From positions 1 to 58,378 of the forward strand of contig JALHMO010000014.1 of NCBI GenBank assembly GCA_022844015.1: a DNA stretch of 58,378 nucleotides, in the 5' to 3' direction. A program made the position numbers and the translations under genes. The notes under the pieces are model-generated. The model searched no databases. It worked only from the letters and a program-made list of their open reading frames with translations, and was not told the DNA's origin. Below, piece after piece: positions 8,541 to 17,195 of the stretch; position 1 is the first letter of the stretch, and each line of letters begins with the position of its first letter. The DNA is from Reyranella sp. (lineage in GTDB: Bacteria > Pseudomonadota > Alphaproteobacteria > Reyranellales > Reyranellaceae).

Positions 8541-9878
8541 TCACAGGTTGTTCTTGTGGATTTTCCCGTCCTTCATGATGACGACGAAGTTCTTCGCCGG
8601 ATCCTCGATCAGCGTGATGTCGGCAATCGGATCGCCGTCGACCAGGAGGAGGTCCGCAAGCGCGCCTTCCTCGACCACGCCGAGCTTGCCGGGATACGGG
8701 TTGCGCTTGCCGGACAGTTGCCGCAGCTCCGCATTGGTGCCCGTTGCCATGATCAGCGCCTCGGCGGGCGTGTACCAGCGGACCAGCTTCGCCAGCAACG
8801 TCCCGTGACGCCGGGCGAGCTGAGCGGAGAACAGGATGTCGGTGCCGAATGCCGTCTTCAGCCTGTGCTTCTTCGCCAGCTCGAAGGTCCTGTCCGTGCC
8901 GGCGAACACCAGGCGCGCCTTCATCCTTTCGAGCGAGCCGGGCGGGAACGCCTCCGCCAGCTCGTCGGGAAACGCCTGGGTGCTCAGCCAGGTGCCATTC
9001 GCGGCCATCAGCTCCGCGGATTGCTCGTCCATCAGATGGCCGTGCTCGATGCACTTCACGCCGGCGGCGATCGCCCGCCGGATCGAGACCGGCGTGTAGG
9101 CGTGCACCGTGACATACGTGCCCCAGTTCTCGGCCGCCTCGACGGCGGCTCGCAGCTCGGCTTCGGTGAAGGTGGACGCGTCGAGCGGGCTGTTCGGCGA
9201 GGCCACGCCGCCTCCGGCCGTGAGCTTGATCTGCGTGGCGCCCAGCAAGAGCTGCTCGCGCACGCGCACGCGGACCTCGTCGGGACTGTCCGCGATCATG
9301 GCGGCGCCGAGCTGCTCTTGGCGAGTCTGGGGGGCGCCGATGGTGCGCGGCACCTCGAACGGCAGCCGGAAATCGCCGTGACCGCTGGTGACGGTGACGA
9401 TGGCGCCGGACGGGTAGATGCGCGGGCCCACGACGATCCCGTCGTCGATCGCTCGCTTGAGCGCGAACACCGGCCCGCCCACGTCGCGAACGGTCGTGAA
9501 CCCGCGCATGAGCGTGTCGGTCGCCTCGGCGCCCGCCATCAGGTTCAGGTATCCGCTGTCCCCGGTGAGCATGGCCGCCACGGTCGGCCGCACCAGCATT
9601 GCGTGCCAGTGCATGTCGATCAGCCCGGGCATCAGCGTGCGGCCGCCGCCGGCTATCGTCCTCGTGCCCGCGTCGGCAGTGATCGGGATCGGATCCTTGG
9701 AGATCCTGTCAATCGTGTTGCCGCGAACGAGCACGTTGGTGCTGGCGCTCAGGGAGCCGCTCTTGCCGTCGAAGATGCGGACGTTCTCGAAGAGGACGAC
9801 GGACGGCTCGGCGGGGCGCGGCTGGGCGAACGCAGTTCCGGCGAGACAGAGAACGGCGGCGAGGGCACGAGCGAGCAT
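8541..9878 (-). CDS. Exported metal-dependent amidohydrolase (imidazolonepropionase/prolidase-like)
   Basis: 445 residues from ATG 9878, which follows GGAGGA by 4 nt. A signal peptide (LARALAAVLCLAGTAFAQ) is followed by the amidohydrolase barrel: metal site I in PGLIDMHWHAML (HxH), the LTAGGG strand lysine region, histidines in VTVHAYTP and CIEHGH, and the catalytic Asp in AFGTDILFS. Sister proteins of this type (the Sgx9260 and Cc2672 groups) hydrolyse Xaa-Pro or Xaa-Arg/Lys dipeptides, or act on N-acyl amino acids. Periplasmic peptide scavenging is therefore plausible, but the substrate cannot be read from the sequence. Confidence 0.85.
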   Translation of the reverse strand: MLARALAAVLCLAGTAFAQPRPAEPSVVLFENVRIFDGKSGSLSASTNVLVRGNTIDRISKDPIPITADAGTRTIAGGGRTLMPGLIDMHWHAMLVRPTVAAMLTGDSGYLNLMAGAEATDTLMRGFTTVRDVGGPVFALKRAIDDGIVVGPRIYPSGAIVTVTSGHGDFRLPFEVPRTIGAPQTRQEQLGAAMIADSPDEVRVRVREQLLLGATQIKLTAGGGVASPNSPLDASTFTEAELRAAVEAAENWGTYVTVHAYTPVSIRRAIAAGVKCIEHGHLMDEQSAELMAANGTWLSTQAFPDELAEAFPPGSLERMKARLVFAGTDRTFELAKKHRLKTAFGTDILFSAQLARRHGTLLAKLVRWYTPAEALIMATGTNAELRQLSGKRNPYPGKLGVVEEGALADLLLVDGDPIADITLIEDPAKNFVVIMKDGKIHKNNL

Positions 9879-10276
9879 GGAGTCCTCCGCGATTGGCTGG
9901 TTATGAAGCCGCCGAGTCGACCGTGACCGCCCCACCCGAAGGCCATCCTCGCGGAAGGGAGTGGACACAACTCACGTCCCTCTCCCCCGCCTTCATGAGC
10001 GCGTTCGGCTTCCGCCGAGCCGCACATAAGGGGGAGAGGAGCATGAAAATGAGATGTGTCCAATCCATAGACAGCGAAGCTGGGGAGGAGAACCGAAAAT
10101 TTGCGCCCTGGGGGAGGCTCCGGCCCAGGCTGCCGCCGGCGCCCGGCCTCTCGACCTTGCGGGTCTCGATGGTGTCACCGAAAGCCGGGGACGAGCAGGT
10201 CTCCCGCCGACCTCCGGATGACAGGGTGGCCATCCGGGACCTAATAGGTCGAGGCGGAACATGACTGGAGCTTGGC
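9879..10276. repeat. 398-bp gene-free gap with E/F-type palindromic repeat
   Basis: CCTCTCCCCC (9979-9988) and GGGGGAGAGG (10030-10039) form an inverted repeat (family E) enclosing a copy of the F motif (about 9992-10029: catgagcgcgttcggcttc and then cgccgagccgcacataa). Similar F copies are near 30770 and, inverted, near 19771. No convincing coding sequence is seen on either strand. The last 150 bp presumably carry the promoter of the amidase gene. Confidence 0.55.
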
Positions 10277-11725
10277 ATGAGCGGGGAGTTGTGGCAGCTG
10301 ACGGCGGTCGAGGCGGTTTCCCTCCTGAAGAAGAAGGAGGTATCGCCGCTCGAGCTGGTCGAGGCCTCGGCGGCACGCATCGCTGCCGTCGAGCCGGCGG
10401 TCAATGCGCTGCCGACGCTCTGCCTCGACCGCGCGCGCGATCACGCGCGGCGGCTCATGGCGGGCGAGGGCTGCGAGGCGGCGGGCGAGGCGGGATGGCT
10501 CGCCGGCCTGCCGGTGTCGATCAAGGACCTCACCGACGTCGCCGGCGTGCGCACCACCTACGGCTCGCCGCTGTTCGCCGACCATGTTCCTTCGAAGTCG
10601 CATCCGGTGGTCGAGCGCATCGAGCGCAAGGGCGGCATCGTGATGGGCAAGTCGAACACGCCCGAGTTCGGCGCCGGCGGCAGCACCTTCAACGAGGTGT
10701 TCGGCCGCACGCGCAACCCGTGGAACACGGCGCTGACCTGCGGCGGGTCGACAGGCGGCGGCGCGGTGTCGCTGGCGACCGGCGAGGTCTGGCTGGCGCA
10801 CGGCACCGACCATGGTGGCTCGCTGCGCCGGCCCGGCACCTACTGCTCGGTGGTCGGCCTGCGGCCGTCGCCCGGCCGGGTGACGCGCGGCACGGTGAGC
10901 AATCTCTGGTCGTCGCTGTCCGTGCAGGGGCCGATGGCGCGCACGGTCGGCGACCTGGCGCTCGCGCTCGATGCCATGGCGGGCCACTGCCCGCACGATC
11001 CGATGACCTTCGATGCACCCGCGCTGTCGTTCAGCGCCGCGGTCGCCCGGCCGACCGCGCCGCGCCGCGTCGCCTTCACCGCCGACTACGACGGTCGCAT
11101 GGCGATCGACCACGACGTCCGCGAGATCTGCACCAGGATGGCGCGGCGCTTCGAGGAGCTGGGCTGCATCGTCGAGGAGGCCTCGCCCGACATCGGCGCC
11201 ATCGACGAGGCCTTCCTCAACTTGCGCAGCCAGGCCTTCGTCGTCGATCGCGAGCTGCAGCTCGCGGCGCATCGCGACAAGATCAAGCCCGACATCGTCT
11301 GGAACACCGAGCGCGGCCTGCAGCAGTCGCCCTCGGCCATCGCCTGGGCGGAGCGCGAGCGCGCCGCCTTCTACCGCCGCGTCGTGGAATTCTTCCAGAC
11401 CTACGACCTCCTGGTGACGCCGGGCTCGCCGACGGCGGCGTTCGACGTGATGTTGCGCCATCCCGAGACCATCGCCGGCAAGAAGCCGGAGAATTACATG
11501 GCGGGCTCGACGGTCAACTCGGTGATCACGCTGACCAGCTGCCCGGCGATCGCCGTGCCCTGTGGCTTCGATCGGCACGGCCGCCCGGTCGGCCTGCAGC
11601 TCGTCGGCAAGCCGCGCGGCGAGTCGGCGCTGCTGCAGGCGGCGGCACTGTACGAGCAGCTGGTCGGCCTCGATCGCCTGCTGCCGATCGATCCCAGGCC
11701 GGGCTCCGTGCCGCCGAGCCCATGA
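10277..11725 (+). CDS. Amidase-signature family hydrolase
   Basis: 482 residues, full length for the amidase signature family. The Ser-cisSer-Lys triad is visible as K83 (LPVSIKDLTDV), S158 (TCGGSTGGG) and S182 (GTDHGGSLRRPGTY). The C-terminal region has the expected PCGFDRHGRPVGLQLVG block. No gatB or gatC gene is nearby, so this is more likely a free amidase acting on a small amide than a tRNA amidotransferase subunit. The start follows weak purine-rich sequence. It stands alone between repeat-rich DNA and a toxin-antitoxin pair. Confidence 0.88.
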   Translation: MSGELWQLTAVEAVSLLKKKEVSPLELVEASAARIAAVEPAVNALPTLCLDRARDHARRLMAGEGCEAAGEAGWLAGLPVSIKDLTDVAGVRTTYGSPLFADHVPSKSHPVVERIERKGGIVMGKSNTPEFGAGGSTFNEVFGRTRNPWNTALTCGGSTGGGAVSLATGEVWLAHGTDHGGSLRRPGTYCSVVGLRPSPGRVTRGTVSNLWSSLSVQGPMARTVGDLALALDAMAGHCPHDPMTFDAPALSFSAAVARPTAPRRVAFTADYDGRMAIDHDVREICTRMARRFEELGCIVEEASPDIGAIDEAFLNLRSQAFVVDRELQLAAHRDKIKPDIVWNTERGLQQSPSAIAWAERERAAFYRRVVEFFQTYDLLVTPGSPTAAFDVMLRHPETIAGKKPENYMAGSTVNSVITLTSCPAIAVPCGFDRHGRPVGLQLVGKPRGESALLQAAALYEQLVGLDRLLPIDPRPGSVPPSP

Positions 11726-11739
11726 CGGCGATCGGACGA

Positions 11740-11821
11740 GACGCCCGGGCGCGATCAGCCGAAAGCTCGCCTCGACGATCCTCGCGACATCCTTCCAGTC
11801 GGGGTGTTTCGGCACCTTGAC
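11740..11821 (-). pseudogene. Possible remnant of a MmcQ/YjbR-like gene (C-terminal fragment)
   Basis: Between the amidase and the VapB-type gene, the minus strand encodes VVKVPKHPDWKDVARIVEAS followed by FRLIAPGRL, resembling the C-terminal helix and RLVAPKRL-like end of MmcQ/YjbR-family proteins. Nothing upstream on that strand continues the fold, so it would be a leftover from an older gene displaced by the toxin-antitoxin module. The match is from memory and short. Confidence 0.25.
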
Positions 11822-11833
11822 GACGCTCAGTGT

Positions 11834-11856
11834 GATATACAAGTTTCGTGTATATC
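11834..11856. promoter_or_regulatory. Toxin-antitoxin operator: perfect 8-bp inverted repeat
   Basis: GATATACA (11834-11841) and TGTATATC (11849-11856) are exact inverted copies with a 7-nt spacer. They lie 18 nt before the antitoxin ATG in a locally AT-rich promoter. AbrB/MazE-like antitoxins bind such palindromes to autorepress their operon; the site is therefore the likely VapBC operator. Confidence 0.7.
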
Positions 11857-11873
11857 TTCGCGAGAGATTGATC

Positions 11874-12104
11874 ATGCAGGTTTGCAAGTGGGGTAACAGC
11901 CTTGCCATTCGGCTTCCTTCGACCATTGTGGAAGCGTTGAAGCTGAAGGAAGGCGACGAGATCGATATCCGTGTCGCCGGAGAACGTGAGTTCGACGTCG
12001 CTCGCGATCGCAGCCGCGAGCGCGCCATCGAGCGGATCAAGGCTCTCAGCAGACCGCTTCCTCCTGGTTGGAAGTTCGATCGCGACGAGGCCAACGAGCG
12101 ATAG
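11874..12104 (+). CDS. vapB: AbrB/MazE-fold antitoxin of a VapBC-type module
   Basis: 76 residues. The N-terminus MQVCKWGNSLAIRLPSTIVE is a typical SpoVT/AbrB swapped-hairpin DNA-binding domain (KWGNSLAIRLP). The polar C-terminus with RPLPPGWKFDRDEAN is the toxin-neutralising tail. It is followed after 4 nt by a PIN-domain toxin. ATG 11874 is the only start that gives the intact barrel, and a perfect palindromic operator lies just upstream. Confidence 0.88.
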   Translation: MQVCKWGNSLAIRLPSTIVEALKLKEGDEIDIRVAGEREFDVARDRSRERAIERIKALSRPLPPGWKFDRDEANER

Positions 12105-12108
12105 GCCG

Positions 12109-12516
12109 GTGGCGGCCGAGTTCATCGATAGCAACGTGCTCGTCTACGCCTTCACGTTGGACGAGCGCGCCGCCATGGCGCGCGCGATTCTTCTGAATCG
12201 ACCTGCCACCAGCGTGCAGGGCCTCAACGAGTTTGCCAACGTTGCCCGGCGTAAGCTCGGCATGGACTGGCACGGGATTCGCGACTCGCTCGAGGAGTTG
12301 CGCCTGTTGTGTTCCGACATTCTTCCGCTCGATATCGCAACCCACGACGAGGCGTTACGCATCGCCGAGCAGTATGGCTACAGGATATTCGATTCACTGA
12401 TCCTCGCGTCGGCGCTGCAGGCGAGAAGCGAGACACTGTGGTCGGAGGACATGCAGCACGGCATGGTCATCAGGGGCCGATTGAGAATCGTCAATCCGTT
12501 CCGCAAGGAAAGCTGA
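12109..12516 (+). CDS. vapC: PIN-domain toxin (VapC-like ribonuclease)
   Basis: 135 residues from a GTG start at 12109, 4 nt after the antitoxin stop. The acidic metal-binding residues of PIN nucleases are present: FIDSNVLVYAF (first Asp), GLNEFANVARRK (Glu), IFDSLILASALQ (Asp) and the C-terminal LWSEDMQHG (Asp). VapC toxins cleave tRNA or rRNA when not bound by their antitoxin. A GTG start is preferred because upstream codons would run through the antitoxin stop. The pair has the standard antitoxin-toxin order. Confidence 0.88.
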   Translation: MAAEFIDSNVLVYAFTLDERAAMARAILLNRPATSVQGLNEFANVARRKLGMDWHGIRDSLEELRLLCSDILPLDIATHDEALRIAEQYGYRIFDSLILASALQARSETLWSEDMQHGMVIRGRLRIVNPFRKES

Positions 12517-12585
12517 GCCCGGGGCGCGAGGATCGACCGTCAGCCGGCAGCCGTGCCACCATCGGGCAAACATGCGGAGGGCACG

Positions 12586-13425
12586 ATGCGGGTCGTGATA
12601 ACCGGCGCCAGTCGCGGCATCGGCCGGGCGACGGCGGTGAAGCTCGTGGCCGACGGCGCCAAGGCGCTCACGCTGTGCGACGTCGCCTATCTCGACGAGC
12701 TCGAGGCGCTGGCCGAGGGGCTGCGCGGCTCCGGCGCCAAGGTGCGCACGCTCAGGGCCGACATGGCGCGGCCTACCGCGCCGGCGCAGGTGATCGCGGC
12801 CGCGGTGCGTGCGATGGGCGGCATCGATGCGATCGTCGGAAATGCCGGTATCACCGCGCCGTCCCGGCTGGTCGATCTCGATCTCGCGACGTGGAACCGC
12901 GTGTTCGACATCGACCTGCGCGCCAATTGGCTGCTCGCCAAGGCCGCCCATCCGCATCTCGAGGCGTCGAAGGGCGCGATCGTCATGCTGGCCTCGATGG
13001 CCGGTGTCATGCCGCAGCTTCCGACCGGCGCCTACAGCCCGGCCAAGGCGGCGCTGATCATGCTGACCGAGATGATGGCGATGGAATGGGCGGCCGACGG
13101 CATCCGCGCCAACAGCGTCTGCCCCGGCTTCGTGCACACCTCGATGACCGACGCGATCTACAGCCAGAGGACGCTGGCGCGCAGCCGCGCCCGGCTCGTC
13201 CCGCTCGGCCGCATCGCCACGCCCCGGGACATCGCCGAGACCATCGCCTTCCTGCTGGGACCGCAAGCGAGCTACATCACCGGCCAGGCGATCGTGGTCG
13301 ATGGCGGGCTGACGCGCTCGATCCTGCGGAATGTGCCGGGCGTCGCCGCGACGCCGGCCGGCAAGCCCAGGGGCAAGGCCGCAGCCAGGGCCAAAGCGAA
13401 AGGAAAAGCGAAAGGCAAGCGATGA
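12586..13425 (+). CDS. Short-chain dehydrogenase/reductase with Lys/Ala-rich tail
   Basis: 279 residues. Rossmann fold with TGASRGIG (cofactor motif), NAG in IVGNAGI, catalytic serine region VMLASMAG, YxxxK in AYSPAKAA, and C-terminal GQAIVVDGG. The substrate is unknown. ATG 12586 follows GGAGGG; the frame is open further upstream to a GTG at 12553. The last 20 or so residues are a basic low-complexity tail ([16 protein letters not shown]) that is not part of the SDR fold. The stop overlaps the start of the flavin oxidoreductase by 4 nt, so the two are translated together. Confidence 0.87.
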   Translation: MRVVITGASRGIGRATAVKLVADGAKALTLCDVAYLDELEALAEGLRGSGAKVRTLRADMARPTAPAQVIAAAVRAMGGIDAIVGNAGITAPSRLVDLDLATWNRVFDIDLRANWLLAKAAHPHLEASKGAIVMLASMAGVMPQLPTGAYSPAKAALIMLTEMMAMEWAADGIRANSVCPGFVHTSMTDAIYSQRTLARSRARLVPLGRIATPRDIAETIAFLLGPQASYITGQAIVVDGGLTRSILRNVPGVAATPAGKPRGKAAARAKAKGKAKGKR

Positions 13426-14585
13426 AAGCGTCACTCTTCTACCTGCCGAGCATCGGCAGCCGCGCCGAGATCGAGCAGGGTATGGCCGGCATGCGGCCCG
13501 ACCTCTACCAGCGCATGCTGAAGGAGCTCGGCGAGCAGATTCGCCTCGGCGACGAGCTCGGCTACGATTCGGTGAGCTTCACCGAGCATCACTTCCACAT
13601 CGAGGGCTTCGAGCTCTCCAACAACCCGGTGCTGCTCGACCTCTACTTCGCCCTGCAGACCAAGCGCATCCGCGTCGGCCAGCTCGGCATCGTCCTGCCG
13701 GCCGCCAACCCGATCCGCGTGGCCGAGGACATCGCCATGCTCGATCACATGACCGGCGGGCGCGCCAATGCCGGCTTCGCGCGCGGCTACCAGCGCCGCT
13801 GGGTCGACGTCATGGCGCAGCAGACCCACGGCATCCACGGCGCGCTGCCCAACCAGCACGACGAGATCGACAACGCCAATCGCCTGGCCTTCGAGGAGAA
13901 TTTCCGCATCGTCAAGAAATGCTGGACCGAGGAGATGCTGACCCACGACGGCAGATTCTGGAAGGTGCCGGCCGGCCCGACGCCGTGGACGCTCGACACC
14001 ACGGAGAAGTGGGGCAAGGGCGTGAAGGACGGCATCCTGACCGCGGTCGGCGTCGTGCCCAAGCCGCTGCAGAAGCCGCATCCGCCCTTGTTCCAGCCCT
14101 TCGCCAGCTCGGAGAACACGTTGCGCTTCTGCGCGCAGGAGGGCATCACGCCCATCCTGCCGCCCATGCTGCCGGTTTACGAGGAGAAGCTCTACAGCGT
14201 CTATTCGGAGGTGTCGGGCAAGCCCAGGGGCCAGGGCGTCGGCGTCCTACGCGACGTCATCATCGTCGACAGCGACGACGAGGCGATGGCGTTGTGGCGC
14301 GATTCGGGCCAGTTCTCGGGCCGCGCCTGGTTCGAGCCGTTCGGCTTCCGGCGCGGTATGCAGGATCCGCAGACCGGGAAGTTCCCGACGCCACAGGAAG
14401 TGATCGCCATGGGCTATGCCTATGTCGGCACCGTCGACACCGTCCTGCGCGCCATGGAAACCCAGCAACGACGCCAGCCCGTCGATTGGGTGTTCTGCTA
14501 CACCTACAACGCGCTGGTCCCGCACCCGATCCTGATGAAATCCATCGAGACCTTCTGGACCAAGGTGATGCCGCGGTTCCGGTAG
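13422..14585 (+). CDS. LLM-class flavin-dependent oxidoreductase (bacterial luciferase-like)
   Basis: 387 residues with the luciferase-like TIM barrel: [10 protein letters not shown] near residue 60, [35 protein letters not shown] and the C-terminal AYVGTVDTV segment. Members use FMNH2 or F420 to oxidise small organic or sulfur compounds. Coupled to the SDR gene by an ATGA overlap. The Fre-type flavin reductase such enzymes need is not nearby, so reduced flavin must come from elsewhere. The substrate is unknown. Confidence 0.85.
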   Translation: MKASLFYLPSIGSRAEIEQGMAGMRPDLYQRMLKELGEQIRLGDELGYDSVSFTEHHFHIEGFELSNNPVLLDLYFALQTKRIRVGQLGIVLPAANPIRVAEDIAMLDHMTGGRANAGFARGYQRRWVDVMAQQTHGIHGALPNQHDEIDNANRLAFEENFRIVKKCWTEEMLTHDGRFWKVPAGPTPWTLDTTEKWGKGVKDGILTAVGVVPKPLQKPHPPLFQPFASSENTLRFCAQEGITPILPPMLPVYEEKLYSVYSEVSGKPRGQGVGVLRDVIIVDSDDEAMALWRDSGQFSGRAWFEPFGFRRGMQDPQTGKFPTPQEVIAMGYAYVGTVDTVLRAMETQQRRQPVDWVFCYTYNALVPHPILMKSIETFWTKVMPRFR

Positions 14586-14913
14586 ACGCGGCACCAAGCA
14601 GGCATGCCGGGGGGCGCCACTTATAGGCGCGAGTTCGAGCTCTGCGAAATGGGAGAAGACGTTCATGAGTCCTCTCCGCCCACTTAGCGGGGGGAGAGGA
14701 AGGGGCCCCGCGCGCAGCGTGGGGGAGGAGAGGTGGGTCGTTGCGACACCAACGATGCCCGGGTGGAGATTCATAGCCTCGCGGGCACCGATCCTATGAC
14801 CCACCTCTCCTAGCCTCTCCCCCCGCTACGCGGGCGGAGAGGAACATGAGCTTTCATTGCCGCTTTGGCGGCGCGATACTTGCACCTACCGAAGCTCTTC
14901 CCGGAGGTCACCC
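14586..14913. repeat. E-type composite palindrome in a 328-bp gap
   Basis: A long imperfect inverted repeat spans about 14664-14850: the left arm begins TCATGAGTCCTCTCCGCCC and the right arm ends GGGCGGAGAGGAACATGAG. Inside are further arms (GAGGAGAGGTGGGTC near 14726 and GACCCACCTCTCC near 14798). No coding potential is seen. It could terminate transcription from the LLM gene. The last 60 bp carry the ribosome-binding site GGAGG for the next gene. Confidence 0.55.
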
Positions 14914-16416
14914 ATGGGCATGCTGAGCGACGAGGAACAGGCAGCCCTTGCCCCGGCGCGGCTGGCGTCGAGCCCGACGCCGGTGCCGACGCAGGTCGTG
15001 TCGAGCGACGAGTTCCTGCCCGTCGCGCAGACTGAGCGGCAGCGGAAGGTCGAGGCGCACATGAACGCGCTGGGCGACGAGTACGGACGGCAGAACGGCC
15101 TGTCGCGCCGGCGCTTCTTCCAGACCGCCGCCGGCATGGCGAGTGCCTTCGTCGCCATGAACGAGGTCTATGGGCCGATCTACGGCGCCTCGCCGGCCGA
15201 GGCGAAAAGCGTCGATCTCGCGCAGGCGCGCGCCGACGGGCTGAAAGACCAGTTCATCATGGACGTGCACACCCACTTCCTGCGCGACGACACGCGCCTG
15301 GCAGGTTTCGTGCGCGGCCGCGAGGCGGTCGGCAAGGCGGGCTGGAACCCGGCGCTGGTCGACCGGCCGCAGACCATCGACGACCTCAAGTACCCGAGCT
15401 GGTTCAAGGAGATCTATCTCGACAGCGACACCAAGGTGGCGCTGATCAGCGGCGCGCCGTCGGAGGATCCGCGCGACTGGTTCCTGACCAACGACATGAA
15501 GCTCGACGCGAAGAGCCGGGTGAACCAGGCGGCCGGCTCGCGGCGCTGCCTGTCGCATGCCATCTTCGCACCCGGCTATCCCGGCTGGATGGACGAGGTC
15601 GACCGCGCCATCGCCGAGCTCAGGCCCGATTCGTGGAAGGGCTACACGGTCGGCGACAACACCAACAAGGATCTGGCGCGCCATCCCTGGCGCATGGACG
15701 ACGAGACGCTCGTCTATCCTTTCTACGAGAAGCTCCTGAAGGCCGGGCACGACATCGTGTGCGTGCACAAGGGCCTTTACCCGCCGTCGACCGAGAAGCG
15801 CTGGCCGCATCTCGTGCGCCATGCCGGCGTCGATGATGTCGGCAAGGCGGCCAGGGACTGGCCGCAGATCCGCTTCGTCATCTACCATTCGGCGTATCGC
15901 TGGACGGGCGGCGCCGGCGCCCTGGCGAAGGACGGCTTCGCCCAGTTCGAGGAGACCGGCCGCGTCGAATGGACCAGCGATCTCGCCGACATCCCCGCCC
16001 GGTACGGCGTCACCAACGTCTACGGCGATCTCGGCCAGATCTTCGCCCAGACCACGGTGGTCGAGCCGCGCCTGTGCGCGGCGCTGATGGGCATCCTGAT
16101 CAAGGGCCTGGGCGCCGACCACGTCGTGTGGGGCACCGACGCCGTCTGGACCGGCGCGCCGCAATGGCAGATCGAGGCGCTGCGCCGGCTCGAGATCCCC
16201 GAGGACATGCAGCGCAAGCACGGCTTCACGGCGCTCGGGCCGGCCGACGGGCCGGTCAAGCGCGCCATCTTCGGCGAAAACTCGGCCAGGATGTACCGCT
16301 ACGACGTCCAGAGGGCGGCATGGCGCGACGATCGCTTCGCCGCGCTGAAGATGGACTACGAGCGGCGCGGCCGCGAGCCTTCCAATCTGCGCTACGGCTA
16401 CGTCGTTCCCGCGTGA
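14914..16416 (+). CDS. Tat-exported TIM-barrel amidohydrolase (Amidohydro_2 type)
   Basis: 500 residues from ATG 14914, which follows GGAGG. After an unusually long, polar 55-60-residue leader comes a twin-arginine signal SRRRFFQTAAGMASAFVAMN, so the folded enzyme is probably exported by Tat. The mature part opens with the metal motif FIMDVHTHFLRDD (HxH), then KGYTVGDNTNKD, VCVHKGLYPP, VIYHSAYRW and WGTDAVWTGAPQWQ (catalytic Asp), which resembles decarboxylating or hydrolytic amidohydrolases. The gene overlaps the downstream aspartate dehydrogenase-like gene, so the two belong to one unit. The substrate is not evident. Confidence 0.83.
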   Translation: MGMLSDEEQAALAPARLASSPTPVPTQVVSSDEFLPVAQTERQRKVEAHMNALGDEYGRQNGLSRRRFFQTAAGMASAFVAMNEVYGPIYGASPAEAKSVDLAQARADGLKDQFIMDVHTHFLRDDTRLAGFVRGREAVGKAGWNPALVDRPQTIDDLKYPSWFKEIYLDSDTKVALISGAPSEDPRDWFLTNDMKLDAKSRVNQAAGSRRCLSHAIFAPGYPGWMDEVDRAIAELRPDSWKGYTVGDNTNKDLARHPWRMDDETLVYPFYEKLLKAGHDIVCVHKGLYPPSTEKRWPHLVRHAGVDDVGKAARDWPQIRFVIYHSAYRWTGGAGALAKDGFAQFEETGRVEWTSDLADIPARYGVTNVYGDLGQIFAQTTVVEPRLCAALMGILIKGLGADHVVWGTDAVWTGAPQWQIEALRRLEIPEDMQRKHGFTALGPADGPVKRAIFGENSARMYRYDVQRAAWRDDRFAALKMDYERRGREPSNLRYGYVVPA

Positions 16417-17195
16417 CCAGCTTCGGCATCATCGGGCTGGGCTGGATCGGGCGGCGCGTCGCCGTCCGGCTGCCCGGCGCCGCCGCGGTGCTCGTCCGGC
16501 CGTCGCAGGCGGAAAGGGCGGCCACGCTCGTCGATCCTGCCGCGGTGTGCACCTCGGCGGCCGAGTTCATCGCCCGCCGCCCGGCCGTCGCGCTCGAATG
16601 CGCCCTGGCCTCCGTGCTGGCCGAGATCGGTCCCGGCCTGCTGGCGGCCGGCATCGATCTCGTGCCGCTGTCGCTCACGGCGCTGTGCGATCCCGCGGTG
16701 GAGGAGCGCCTGCTGGCGGCGGCCGCGGCCGGCCCCGGCCGGCTCGAGCTGGCGCCGGGCGCGGTCGGCTCGCTCGACCTCCTGGCGACGGCGCGCGAGG
16801 AAGGCCTGCGCCGCGTCGTCTATCGCCAGCTGAAGCCACCGGCGATGTGGCAGCTCACGCCGGCGGCAGGGCTGGCCAGGCTCGACGGGATCGATCGCCG
16901 GTCGGTGATCCTGTCGGGCAGTGTGCGCGAGGTGGCGCGTCACTTCCCCAACAACCTCAACAGCTCGGTCGGCGTGGCGCTGGCCGGGCTCGGCCTCGAT
17001 GCGACGGAGCTCGAGCTGGTGGCCGATCCCGCTCTGTCAGAGACCGCGCACGAGCTCGAGATCGAGGCCGGTGCCGGCACGGTGAGGCTGTCGGTCGGCG
17101 GCCGCGAGGTGGCGCCGGACGGCGATCCGGCCGACTACACGACCTCCAGCCTGATCCGCATCGTGCATCGTCGGCGGGCGCCCGTGAAGATCTGA
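16413..17195 (+). CDS. L-aspartate dehydrogenase-like (NadX family) oxidoreductase
   Basis: 260 residues beginning at GTG 16413, inside the upstream stop. N-terminal NAD-binding motif FGIIGLGWIGRRVAV, then VALECAL and VPLSLTALCD, and the C-terminal DUF108-like block HFPNNLNSSVGVALAGLGLD followed by HELEIEAGAG, which match aspartate dehydrogenases of the NadX/DUF108 family. Such enzymes oxidise aspartate to iminoaspartate for NAD synthesis, or deaminate it. No nadA or nadC is here. The setting among amidohydrolase, M20-like and amino-acid ABC genes suggests catabolism of an imported amino-acid derivative. Confidence 0.8.
   Translation: MTSFGIIGLGWIGRRVAVRLPGAAAVLVRPSQAERAATLVDPAAVCTSAAEFIARRPAVALECALASVLAEIGPGLLAAGIDLVPLSLTALCDPAVEERLLAAAAAGPGRLELAPGAVGSLDLLATAREEGLRRVVYRQLKPPAMWQLTPAAGLARLDGIDRRSVILSGSVREVARHFPNNLNSSVGVALAGLGLDATELELVADPALSETAHELEIEAGAGTVRLSVGGREVAPDGDPADYTTSSLIRIVHRRRAPVKI

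Noticed and set aside
10277..11725. GatA subunit of tRNA amidotransferase
   Set aside because: Amidase triad is shared, but no gatB or gatC is nearby and the sequence has the general amidase C-terminus.
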